Shown in pieces: positions 54,277-62,381 of a DNA stretch of 64,000 bases. The DNA lies in contig NZ_CP102269.1 of NCBI RefSeq assembly GCF_025148635.1, positions 1,426,001 through 1,490,000 of the forward strand, written 5' to 3'. Below the pieces are notes generated by a model. The model made no database searches. It saw only the letters and a list, made by a program, of their open reading frames with translations, and had not been told where the DNA came from. Numbering within the stretch: the first letter of the stretch is position 1; each line of letters starts with the position of its first letter. Origin of the DNA: Butyricimonas virosa (GTDB taxonomy: Bacteria > Bacteroidota > Bacteroidia > Bacteroidales > Marinifilaceae). The translations under genes and the position numbers were made by a program.

Positions 54277-54280
54277 TTTG
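54252..54280 (+). promoter_or_regulatory. tRNA-Gln promoter
   Basis: TATCTTTG (54273-54280) with TTTG at 54252-54255; the spacer is 17 bases, shorter than usual. The tRNA starts 17 bp downstream. Confidence 0.5.
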
Positions 54281-54297
54281 CACCGCAATAAAACAAT

Positions 54298-54368
54298 TGC
54301 CCTATTGTGTAATGGTAGCACTACAGATTCTGGTTCTGTCTGTCTGGGTTCGAATCCTAGTGGGGCAA
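54298..54368 (+). tRNA. tRNA-Gln (anticodon CTG)
   Basis: Acceptor TGCCCTA (54298-54304) pairs with TGGGGCA (54361-54367). The anticodon stem is ACAGA/TCTGT around the loop TTCTGGT, with CTG at 54330-54332. The T arm is CTGGG-TTCGAAT-CCTAG. CCA is not encoded. The 3' end is the probable attachment site of the element that follows. Confidence 0.93.
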
Positions 54369-54378
54369 CAACATGAAG

Positions 54379-54418
54379 AAAACCCTTATAGTTGGAAAAC
54401 TGTGAGGGTTTGTTTTTT
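54379..54418 (+). terminator. Terminator after tRNA-Gln
   Basis: AAAACCCTTATAGTT / AACTGTGAGGGTTT stem with a GGAA loop, then TGTTTTTT. It lies within the element side of the junction. Confidence 0.8.
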
Positions 54419-54515
54419 GAATGAAATTTGTTGATTAGCAGTGCTGTTACTCCTCTTTTCTATTTTGTCTGAATGATTTGTGATATTAGGATTAAGGGAT
54501 AATTTGAGGCATAAG

Positions 54516-54568
54516 AGGTATCATAAAAGGTATCATTTGTTGTTTTTGGAGAATTTTGGAGGTATCAT
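54516..54568 (+). repeat. Three AGGTATCAT direct repeats before the integrase gene
   Basis: Copies at 54516-54524, 54528-54536 and 54560-54568, between the tRNA and the integrase gene. Position suggests arm-type binding sites for integrase or an excision factor. Confidence 0.5.
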
Positions 54569-54607
54569 GATAATATTCTTATTATCAATATTTTAACATT
54601 AAATATT

Positions 54608-55834
54608 ATGATAAGGAGGATATGTATTTCATTTTTTAGGTGGAAATCCAGAAGTAATCCTAAAGGGGAAGCACCTATTTATTGTAGGCTAACACAAGAT
54701 AAAATCAGAAGACAATTTTCCACAGGTCATTATGTGTTAGCAAAGGAGTGGGACAGTGAAAAACAGAGGGTAAGATCAAAATTTAGACAAAGAAGAATAG
54801 ATTTGATTAATGAAGATCTGGACATGATTTATAATAAGCTATACAATTTAGAGAGTAAATTGATTGTGGAGGGGGCAGATAATATTGTAGAGGCTGTTTA
54901 TAATATTTATATGGATAAAGACACTTCTGTTAATTTTTTCATTCAATTATTCCAGAAAAGATATGAGGTTGCATCTAAAATGGAGGGAATAAAGTTTGCA
55001 AAATATACCCTCTGGAAATTTAGGCATATAATGGAACAAACTCAAGAATATATCAAATGGAGGTATGGCCAAGAAGATATTCCATTGCTTAAAATAGATA
55101 CTTCTTTTGTTTTAGGATTTGAAGAGTACTTGTTATTGGAAAAGAAATTAGCTCCAATCACAGTGAACAAGGTTTTGCAGAGGGTAAAGCAAATTATCCA
55201 GTATGGAATCAAGTGTAATTACATAAAAGTTGATCCATTTGTTGAATACAAGCCATTAAAGACAGAGAAAGAGCTAGTTTTTTTGACAGAAGAAGAACTT
55301 AATATGTTGGAAAATTATCAATTTGCACAAGAAAAATTAGGTAAGGTGAGAGATTTATACTTGTTTAGTGTCTATACAGGCTTGGCTTATCATGAGGCTT
55401 TTACACTTCAAAGAAAGCATATTATCAAGGGGTTTGACAAGGAACTTTGGATAAACATGAAAAGGGGAAAAACAGGTAAAGCTTTTGAAGTTCCCTTGTT
55501 GCCTAAAGCCATAGAGATTATTAAAAAATATGGTGAATTGGGTAATGATGATTCCTATATTTTGCCTAGGATGAGTAACCAAAAAATGAACTCTTATTTG
55601 AAAGAAATTGCAGATATAATAGGGATCAAGAAGAGGTTAACTCATCACACAGCTAGAAAAACCTTTGCCACCACAATATTACTTTACAATGATATTCCAA
55701 TAGAGATTGTAAGTAGTTTGCTTGGTCATTCATCAATAGCCATAACCCAGAAACACTATGCAAAAGTGGTCAATAAAAAGGTTAGTATGTGCATGGAAGA
55801 ACTTAAGAATAAATTGATGCAGAAGGGTTCTTAG
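54608..55834 (+). CDS. Tyrosine recombinase/integrase
   Basis: 408 residues. The N-terminal arm-binding domain (SNPKGEAPIYCRLTQDKIRR) is followed by a SAM-like core-binding domain (FIQLFQKRYEVASKMEGIKF ... LGFEEYLLLEKKLAPITVNK) and the catalytic domain. The HxxR is HHTARKTFATTIL, the second His LLGHSSIAITQKHYAKV, which also holds the Tyr nucleophile. The first Arg position reads TGLAYHEAF, with no Arg, a variation also known from Bacteroidota integrases such as IntDOT. It would insert the element at the tRNA-Gln 3' end. Confidence 0.93.
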   Translation: MIRRICISFFRWKSRSNPKGEAPIYCRLTQDKIRRQFSTGHYVLAKEWDSEKQRVRSKFRQRRIDLINEDLDMIYNKLYNLESKLIVEGADNIVEAVYNIYMDKDTSVNFFIQLFQKRYEVASKMEGIKFAKYTLWKFRHIMEQTQEYIKWRYGQEDIPLLKIDTSFVLGFEEYLLLEKKLAPITVNKVLQRVKQIIQYGIKCNYIKVDPFVEYKPLKTEKELVFLTEEELNMLENYQFAQEKLGKVRDLYLFSVYTGLAYHEAFTLQRKHIIKGFDKELWINMKRGKTGKAFEVPLLPKAIEIIKKYGELGNDDSYILPRMSNQKMNSYLKEIADIIGIKKRLTHHTARKTFATTILLYNDIPIEIVSSLLGHSSIAITQKHYAKVVNKKVSMCMEELKNKLMQKGS

Positions 55835-55876
55835 AGAGAATTTTGCTATATTTGTAAGGACTGGCTGTGACTATCA

Positions 55877-55919
55877 TGTTGCAGTTAGTTCTTATTATAT
55901 TATACAACTAAATGCAACA
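55877..55919. repeat. 43-bp palindrome overlapping the helicase start (operator candidate)
   Basis: Begins TGTTGCAGTTAGTT and ends AACTAAATGCAACA with an AT-rich centre. Same size and arms as the four-copy array at 58672-59037. Its right arm includes the first possible ATG (55912) of the helicase gene. Confidence 0.85.
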
Positions 55920-58173
55920 AGTTATGCCATTTGGAAACCCAAGAAAATCGCTAGTAAGAGAGATAAAGAATTTGAAAAAATTGGCTTATTCTGATGAAGA
56001 TTGTGATGTAGAAAATCTAGAATGGATTAGCAATATAAAGGAATATCCTTATCATGTTATACAGGAGGTTAATCCAGAAAACCCAGAAGAATATAAGGTT
56101 TTGAAATTTAATGGAGCTAAAATTAAAAAAGATTTTGAGCTACATACCTATGTGAGGAGGTTAGCAGATGATAAAAGGGAAATTCAAGCTATTGAGTTTA
56201 ACATGGAAGGGAAAAAATATCTGGGAGAGGTGTTTGATAGTATTCCTTTTGGCATTTTGAACAAGAATAGAACAGGGGTAGGAGCTACAACTTTAGAAAT
56301 TGAGGCTAAAAGAAATTCCATAATTGTTTTCCCTAATAAATCACTAGCATATTCAAAATCAAAAACAAAAGATTCATTATTATATGTTGGTAGCCCTATT
56401 GGAGATATTACTTCTAGCATTATCATAGAAGATATTAAGAAATATATTGATGAAATTGATCAGAGAAGGTCATATGGAGAGGATGTTTACAAGAAATTTC
56501 TAGTTGTTGCAGATAGTTTGTGTAAAGTATATAAAGTAATTGCAACAAAAAAGGAATCTTTTGAATCTTACTTTCTTTTAGTAGATGAAGTGGATATGAT
56601 CCAATCTGATGCCACTTACAGGCCAAAATTAGAAGATGTTATTGACTATTATTGTAAATTTCCTCAATTTAACAGGGCTCTAGTTTCTGCAACAATTAGA
56701 GATTTCACTCATCATGAGGTGCAGAAAGAACCAATGTTGATTGCCAAGTATGATAATGAAGAAGAGAGGCAAAAACCTCATCAAATAATTCATACAGATA
56801 ATCCTAATAGAGCTGTTGTAAAATATATTAAAGAAAAATATAATGGTGAAAAAGAGAAAATAGTAATTGCTTATAATTCAATAACTGATATTAAGGAGAT
56901 CATATTTCTATTACCAGATAATTTAAGAAGCAAATGTGGGGTTTTATGTAGTGAGGAGAGTGAAGATAAGGTGAAAGATTATTATGTGGAACTAGTGGAT
57001 GGGAAATTAGAGAAAGATATTACTTTCATGACTTGTGTTTACTTTGTTGGAGTTGATATACATGAGAGATACCAACTAGTTTCAGTTGTAAATGCTGATA
57101 TTCCTTATACTTTATTATCCATTGATAGGCTAACCCAGATAAGAGGTAGATGCAGGCATGAGGATGGGTTAATATCTGAAACTATTTGTTATTCAACTAA
57201 AGAGGATAATAAATATAAATTTGGAGATATTTCAAAGGAGGAATACAGGGATAGATTATTAAAGAAAGCAGATAAGATTATGCAACTTTATCATGCAATA
57301 GATAATTTTGTTGAAGAAGAACAAGATGGGGAAATGAGAGATGAATTTGATAGCTTATTTGATAAGGTTAAACCTGAAATCCAAAGGTATGCAACTGAAA
57401 CAATGGGACATTTGGAAGTAAGCTTGACTAGGAAAGATATAGATAAAAACTATCAAATATCCTATTTTAATATAGATGCACTAGTAGAAATGTTTGATTT
57501 GTTGAATAATTTGTATGACCAAAAGGGGAAGTTAGAGGAAAAATATGGATTAGGGGTTAATAATACATTACACCTTGAATTTACAAAAGAACAAGAGGAA
57601 TGCAGGAAAAAAGTGCAGGATAAGAAAAAGATGAGAAAGGATGAATTAATGGCTGCTGCTAAAGAAAAAATATTACAACTACATGATGAGGGAAGGTTGA
57701 CAACAGAAGAGATAAAGAGTTTAAAAGATGAAAAAGGTCAAAGGGATATTGAAAGATATTATGATGGGGTGAAAGATCTTCATGAATATGTGAAGATAAA
57801 TGAGTTGTTATCTTTTCTTGATAAAGATCCAGATCCAAGAGAATATAGAAATTATAAGTATGGAGTTATATTTAAGGCATTAGAAGATACTAATCCTTTT
57901 AAAGCAGCATTATTAGCTAAATTTCCTGTATCTGAAACTTATTATTCAATTGATGAGATAAAAAATTTTATGAGTCAGAAAGTTGAAGAATGCTTACATA
58001 AAACTATTGATAAATCAAATTATAAATTAATTCATTTATTTAATTCATTTTTTACAACTAAAAGAGGTAGAGGATATAAAGTTACTAAAATTGGTAATGA
58101 TAAATATCCTAATCCTACTAAAAGTATAGATACACATGAAACATATAAATATTTTGATATAGAATTAATTTAG
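55912..58173 (+). CDS. Superfamily 2 helicase-like protein with altered Walker A
   Basis: 753 residues from 55912; the ATG at 55924 (MPFGNPRKSL) is equally likely because the first ATG lies in the palindrome. Helicase motifs: Walker A region NRTGVGATTLEIEAK (about 119-133) with Ala where the catalytic Lys should be, Walker B LLVDEVDMIQSDATYR (about 222), SAT motif ALVSATIRDF (about 256), and motif VI RLTQIRGRCRHEDG (about 435). The C-terminal 250 residues are charged and helical with no recognised domain. The GATT P-loop may define a family; function may be replication of the element or DNA/RNA remodelling. Arg codons are almost all AGA/AGG. Confidence 0.75.
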   Translation: MQQVMPFGNPRKSLVREIKNLKKLAYSDEDCDVENLEWISNIKEYPYHVIQEVNPENPEEYKVLKFNGAKIKKDFELHTYVRRLADDKREIQAIEFNMEGKKYLGEVFDSIPFGILNKNRTGVGATTLEIEAKRNSIIVFPNKSLAYSKSKTKDSLLYVGSPIGDITSSIIIEDIKKYIDEIDQRRSYGEDVYKKFLVVADSLCKVYKVIATKKESFESYFLLVDEVDMIQSDATYRPKLEDVIDYYCKFPQFNRALVSATIRDFTHHEVQKEPMLIAKYDNEEERQKPHQIIHTDNPNRAVVKYIKEKYNGEKEKIVIAYNSITDIKEIIFLLPDNLRSKCGVLCSEESEDKVKDYYVELVDGKLEKDITFMTCVYFVGVDIHERYQLVSVVNADIPYTLLSIDRLTQIRGRCRHEDGLISETICYSTKEDNKYKFGDISKEEYRDRLLKKADKIMQLYHAIDNFVEEEQDGEMRDEFDSLFDKVKPEIQRYATETMGHLEVSLTRKDIDKNYQISYFNIDALVEMFDLLNNLYDQKGKLEEKYGLGVNNTLHLEFTKEQEECRKKVQDKKKMRKDELMAAAKEKILQLHDEGRLTTEEIKSLKDEKGQRDIERYYDGVKDLHEYVKINELLSFLDKDPDPREYRNYKYGVIFKALEDTNPFKAALLAKFPVSETYYSIDEIKNFMSQKVEECLHKTIDKSNYKLIHLFNSFFTTKRGRGYKVTKIGNDKYPNPTKSIDTHETYKYFDIELI

Positions 58174-58183
58174 ATATAATAAT

Positions 58184-58209
58184 TGAAGCTTATATTTATA
58201 TAAGCTTCA
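58184..58209 (+). terminator. Perfect hairpin after the helicase gene
   Basis: TGAAGCTTATAT / ATATAAGCTTCA, 12-bp stem, 2-base loop, 10 bp after the stop. No T run follows, so it may be a processed 3' end or another binding site. Confidence 0.5.
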
Positions 58210-58274
58210 TATAATCAAAATAAAAAACACTCATCCATTCCCATGTTTTGGTAACAGATTAAAAATAGCTGAAC

Positions 58275-58376
58275 ATGGAAACAACAAGCAAAGATTTATT
58301 AAAACCATACTATGTAGAATTGATTTACAAAACTAGCATCAAATCAACAGACAGGATAAGAATAAATGATGAATAA
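58275..58376 (+). CDS. Possible small ORF (33 aa)
   Basis: ATG to TAA; product METTSKDLLKPYYVELIYKT followed by a basic tail. It lies in the otherwise gene-free 58.2-59.5 kb region; nothing else supports it. Confidence 0.22.
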   Translation: METTSKDLLKPYYVELIYKTSIKSTDRIRINDE

Positions 58377-58570
58377 TTTATCCCCTTTTCTGGAAAAAGA
58401 AGAGATTATTCTACCTAATCATTTATAATACAACAAAATACATGGAACAAGGCCTCAAATCTTTGATTTAAGCCACTTTCTCTGTTTTGTTAATAGAGAA
58501 TATCAATAAGAAATAATATTGTCTTAAAATCAATTTATAAAGCCTTATTTAGAACATATCAAAATAACTT

Positions 58571-58657
58571 CAAAATATTCTTTTGGTCCCAGATGTTTTT
58601 CATGAGTGTTTATATAATAAATATAAAAAAATCATCTGGGACTAGAGAAAATATTTC
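58571..58657. repeat. Long inverted repeat with GTCCCAGATG core arms
   Basis: 25-base arms at 58571-58595 and 58633-58657. The inner ten (GTCCCAGATG / CATCTGGGAC) are perfect, the outer parts imperfect. Directly precedes the palindrome array; its core differs from that of the array. Confidence 0.7.
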
Positions 58658-58671
58658 TGAATAAATGTATA

Positions 58672-59037
58672 TGTTGCACTTACTTGTATATATTATAATA
58701 AACTAAGTGTAACAAAAGGATTATTTTATTCCTGCTATATCACTCATGAGAAAATTATAGTTCTGTTGCACTTAGATGTATATAATATAATAAACTATGT
58801 GCAACATTATCTCATAATTTGATCTCTTACTTTCCATGTATTGTATCAAGGTAAAGGATCTAATAGAAGAAGATGAATTGTTGTTGCACTTAGTTGTTAA
58901 TATATCACATAATCTATCTGCAACACATCTTCACTAGTTGATCTCTTAGTTTACTATAATTAAATATAAAGTAAGAACTCTATTGTAGAAAATGTGTTGC
59001 ACATAGTTGCCATATAATATATAAACTAAGTGTAACA
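58672..59037. repeat. Array of four 43-44 bp palindromes (iteron-like)
   Basis: Units at 58672-58714, 58764-58806, 58882-58925 and 58995-59037. Each begins TGTTGCAC(T/A)TA and ends with its complement, mostly CTAAGTGTAACA or similar, around an AT-rich centre. Unit starts are 92, 118 and 113 bp apart. The spacers differ, but two share TTGATCTCTTA(C/G)TTT and some extend the palindromes (GAAGATG/CATCTTC round unit 3). A fifth copy lies at 55877-55919. Likely binding sites of an element-encoded protein, possibly an origin. Confidence 0.85.
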
Positions 59038-59304
59038 ATGTTTCTTCTGATTAGGAAAGTACTGCTCCAATTCTATACTATATAATAAAATTGGACCTGT
59101 ACATACCATTTTTTTCTTAAAGATAAAGGGGTAATAAAAGAAATTATTAGCCAAACACACCAAGGATATTAAATATGTGATATTTTTGTTTTTAACATCC
59201 CATGAGGGCATTTGTTTATGATGTTGAATATATTTACTTTTGTAGTGTTGGAATGAAAGCATTCCAGCAGACATAGTGAATGTAGAAAGCATTAGCTTAT
59301 CCTG

Positions 59305-59486
59305 ACTTTAGAAAATCTGGTAAATTTTAAAAAGATACAGGGATAGTGACAGATGCTCAACTTGCCATATATATCATCAAAATATATAAGGTCAAGCATG
59401 GGATGTTATTATCTGTATCTTGGGTTTACCAGAACCTTCTAAAGTGGATAATCTCAATTCCCATGCTTTCTTTGTGTAATGACCTT
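59305..59486 (+). ncRNA. Structured region: long hairpin with loop-downstream complementarity
   Basis: Arms 59305-59340 and 59413-59445 pair imperfectly over about 33 bases (ACTTTAGAA, CTGGTAAA and AGATACAG blocks match). The loop element AAGCATGGGA (59394-59403) is complementary to TCCCATGCTT (59459-59468) just outside the hairpin, and AAGGTCA (59388-59394) to TGACCTT (59480-59486). So a pseudoknot or two competing folds are possible. It ends 35 bp before the ATG at 59521. It could be a regulatory leader, an independent RNA, or paired protein sites in DNA. Confidence 0.4.
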
Positions 59487-59520
59487 TTGGGGAATTGGGG
59501 GTATATATATCCAATTTAAC

Positions 59521-60126
59521 ATGGAAGAGGAAACATATTTGGCAATTTATTATGATGATTTCAATCAAAAAATCAAAACTAGCATCAATGAGGTTAAAGA
59601 TTGGCTGGATAATAACAATAAAGAGGATCTATCCAATTTCATTTATCATAGATTACATTCTAGGTACTTGAAACCATTTCAATATAATTCTTGTGAATGT
59701 GAAGACTGTTTTAAAAATGGTTTTTCTATGCTTGCCAATTACTGCCTGTTGATAGAGGCTATCCAATCATTTAAAAAGGGGTTAGAAGTTAGCAGTAAAA
59801 TGACAGGTTGGTTATTTGAAGATTTTTTTATTCAAGAAAAAGAACTTTTCCCTTCACTAGAAAATTCTGGACAAGATTTTTATAAAAATGTGAGGTGTGG
59901 CATACTACATCAAGGAGAAACTTTACATGGTTGGAAAGTCACAAGGGAAGAAACAAAGCTTTTATTTGACAATTCAACTAAAACTATCAATGCAACAAAA
60001 TTTGGAGAACAAATGGAAATGGTTTTAAAGAATTACAAGAAAGAATTAGAAGAATCTGATATAAATTCCCTTACATGGAAATATTGTAAAAAGAAATTAA
60101 ATCATGTAATCAATAATTGCAAGTAA
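59521..60126 (+). CDS. Possible HEPN-domain protein of the element
   Basis: 201 residues from the ATG at 59521 (MEEETYLAIYYDDF). An ATG at 59479 is in the structured region and less likely. All-helical composition. The segment FYKNVRCGILHQGETLHGWK contains R-x4-H (RCGILH), the RNase motif of HEPN domains, near residue 125. A CECEDC cluster near residue 60 could bind metal. HEPN proteins are common toxins or abortive-infection effectors. This assignment rests on the motif and helical make-up only. Confidence 0.5.
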   Translation: MEEETYLAIYYDDFNQKIKTSINEVKDWLDNNNKEDLSNFIYHRLHSRYLKPFQYNSCECEDCFKNGFSMLANYCLLIEAIQSFKKGLEVSSKMTGWLFEDFFIQEKELFPSLENSGQDFYKNVRCGILHQGETLHGWKVTREETKLLFDNSTKTINATKFGEQMEMVLKNYKKELEESDINSLTWKYCKKKLNHVINNCK

Positions 60127-60130
60127 AATT

Positions 60131-61093
60131 ATGAAAAAGTATTCTATTCTATTTATGGCTATCGCCACAATTCTATTTATCTCATGTTCTAAAGATGATA
60201 ATGATTATGATGATGGAACATGGAGTACAGTTGAAATGACTGTTAATGTTACTAAAGTTCCCATGGAAGTCAGACCATGTGGAGAATCACAATCAGGAGA
60301 AATACATGTAACATGGGGAGATGGTAGTAAAGGAAGTGGTTTAGAAGATACATTTAGGCATACATACACCACACCTGGAAATTATAAAATTACCATGAAG
60401 GTAAGAAACATGGAATATGCTAGTGTATGGTACTATTACAGTTCAATTCATTTTAAAGATTGCCCAGATTTGGAGAGGACTAAAAGTATGATGCGTTATG
60501 GAGCAGGTGATACACTTCATGTCCCCAAAACTGTAACACTTGAAAATTGTCCTAATCTAACAGTTGCAAGTTTTGTAAGCCAGAATGTAACAAGTCTTGA
60601 AATTAAAAATTGTCCCCAAATCAAGTATTTATATATTGATTATCACCAACTTTCCTCCCTCAACCTAGATCTTCCACTGCTTGAAGAATTAGACTGTTCT
60701 GATGGAGCTTTAAAAGAATTAGACTTATCTCATTTTCCTGCATTGAAAAGATTGTATTGTGGTCTCAATAAACTTAGTGACATTGATCTTAAAAAATGTA
60801 GTAATCTTGTTGAATTAAATTGTTCATATAATCAATTAACAGAGTTAAATTTGGGAAATTGTTGTGAATTAACAGAGTTAGATTGTTCAAACAATAAATT
60901 TACTGAATTGGATGTTAGTAACAATACTAAATTAAAATATTTAAATTGTGAATACACTTCAGATGTTGATAAGTGTAATTTAGAAACAATATGGGTGTGG
61001 GAAGATGCACCTGTAGAATATGGCATTTATGGACGACCATATGTTAAAGGTTGGACTACTCCTATAGATGTGAAATTCATAGAAAAAAAATAA
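60131..61093 (+). CDS. Lipoprotein with PKD-like and leucine-rich repeat regions
   Basis: 320 residues. Lipobox ILFISCSKDDNDYDDG (Cys about 19), whose acidic tail suggests surface export in Bacteroidota. A PKD-like domain (ITWGDG-type: HVTWGDGSKGSG ... HTYTTPGNYKITMKV) covers about 40-100. Repeats of the LxxLDCSxNxLxxLDLS type cover about 170-270 (LVELNCSYNQLTELNLGNC, LTELDCSNNKFTELDVSNN). Probably a surface adhesin or binding protein carried as cargo. It lies 4 bp after the HEPN-like gene, so the two may share a transcript. Confidence 0.85.
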   Translation: MKKYSILFMAIATILFISCSKDDNDYDDGTWSTVEMTVNVTKVPMEVRPCGESQSGEIHVTWGDGSKGSGLEDTFRHTYTTPGNYKITMKVRNMEYASVWYYYSSIHFKDCPDLERTKSMMRYGAGDTLHVPKTVTLENCPNLTVASFVSQNVTSLEIKNCPQIKYLYIDYHQLSSLNLDLPLLEELDCSDGALKELDLSHFPALKRLYCGLNKLSDIDLKKCSNLVELNCSYNQLTELNLGNCCELTELDCSNNKFTELDVSNNTKLKYLNCEYTSDVDKCNLETIWVWEDAPVEYGIYGRPYVKGWTTPIDVKFIEKK

Positions 61094-61121
61094 TAGAAAC
61101 AAGAATCAAATATTACAAACA

Positions 61122-62018
61122 ATGAAAGCTATAATTCCAATTATTTCAATACTACTTCTTTGCTCATGTAGTAGATACCTCCAAATAATACAAATCCAAG
61201 GAAAAGAGAATATTTCTACCAAGGAAGATAAATTGACTTATGAAGATTCTAATTGCAAAATCAGTTACAATTTTTGGTATGAAGGGGGATTGTCTGGTTT
61301 TGAATTTCATAACAAAACAGATCAAATGATAAAGATTGATTTGTCTGAATGTTTCTTTATCAAGAATGGTTATGCCTATGATTATTTTCAAGACAGGAAA
61401 TTTATAGAGCAACAAAGTTCTGGTTCTTCTATATCTTCCATGTTCATGAACAACCAATCAAAAGGGGAATATTCATCTTCTACCACCTTCCCAGTGGGAT
61501 TTGTTGGACTACCATATAAAACAGAACATGAAGGAAAATTATCTCAAGAGGCTAACAGTTATGGTACAAGTTACACAACATATCAAGGTAAAAGTGTAGG
61601 GGTGGAAACTATGGAACAAAAAATAATTAGTATCCCTCCACACACAACCAAATTAATAAAGGGATTCATCATTACCCCATCTATTTATAGAAATTGTGAT
61701 CTTTTACTGGTACCATATCAAAAAGACAACAAGTTGGATGCAAGGGTTAGCAGTCTAAAGTTCTCCTCAAATGATTCTCCTTTGAATTTTTCAAACCATG
61801 TTAAATATTATGTGGGAGAACAGAAATCTGGTTATTCAGTTAAAAATAATTTCTACATGAGTGAAGTTAAAAATATGAATTATAAAGATGCCACTAGAAG
61901 TATTTATCCTGAATGGTGTGGGGTTAAACAAGGGAAGATTAAAGTTGTGAAAGATGCTAGTGCTAACAAATTTTACTTGCAATACAAGATAAATCCTAGA
62001 AAGGCAATGAAACACTAG
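61122..62018 (+). CDS. Lipoprotein of unknown function
   Basis: 298 residues. Signal peptide with lipobox ISILLLCSCSRYLQ (Cys about 14-16). The mature part is polar, with one Ser-rich stretch (QQSSGSSISSMFMNNQSKGE) and a later motif VGFVGLPYKTEHEG; I recognise no family. It begins 28 bp after the LRR lipoprotein gene, so they are probably co-transcribed. Last gene of the element before the IS21 insertion. Confidence 0.75.
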   Translation: MKAIIPIISILLLCSCSRYLQIIQIQGKENISTKEDKLTYEDSNCKISYNFWYEGGLSGFEFHNKTDQMIKIDLSECFFIKNGYAYDYFQDRKFIEQQSSGSSISSMFMNNQSKGEYSSSTTFPVGFVGLPYKTEHEGKLSQEANSYGTSYTTYQGKSVGVETMEQKIISIPPHTTKLIKGFIITPSIYRNCDLLLVPYQKDNKLDARVSSLKFSSNDSPLNFSNHVKYYVGEQKSGYSVKNNFYMSEVKNMNYKDATRSIYPEWCGVKQGKIKVVKDASANKFYLQYKINPRKAMKH

Positions 62019-62381
62019 TATATTATGAAATATATTCATGAGATGGGAGTATAATATAATCACTCCCACTCTATCTTTTAATAAACCTGTTATCCCCCTA
62101 CCCTTAATAAACAACAAACATCTCATACTAAAGATTGGATTAATAGGTATTTTTTGAATCAATTCATGTGGCTTTTCTTTAGATTAAGAAGTCAAAAAAT
62201 ATTTATCTTTTTACCCACTCTGAATAGGTGGAAAATCCACTCAAAGTAGTCCCCTTAATTCACAGTAATTTGACCCCTGTTAAATTTTCCCATTCTCCCT
62301 TCTGTTTATTCTTGTTTTCTTCGTATTCTTCCTGTCCGTTATGCCGGGTTCTACATTAAATTTCGTTTACAAATATAACGA

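Larger units (their letters stand above)
54369..62240. mobile_element. CpG-depleted integrated element at tRNA-Gln (right end not seen)
   Basis: It begins at the tRNA 3' end and includes a tyrosine integrase, a helicase-like protein, a palindrome array, a HEPN-like protein and two lipoproteins, all on the plus strand. By eye I find only four CpG in the whole stretch (55949, 60163, 60494, 61034), in both coding and non-coding DNA, while GpC and other steps are common. Flanking chromosome and the IS21 element have ordinary CpG. No repeat of the tRNA 3' end is visible to the right, so the other junction probably lies beyond the IS21 element. Confidence 0.75.

Noticed and set aside
58672..59037. 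CRISPR array
   Set aside because: The repeats are 43-44 bp imperfect palindromes with variable centres, spaced 49-75 bp apart, and no cas genes are present; an additional copy overlaps a gene start.
59026..59292. 88-aa ORF on the minus strand in the gene-free part of the element
   Set aside because: It overlaps the fourth palindrome, has no recognisable domain, and opposes all neighbouring genes; probably chance in AT-rich DNA.
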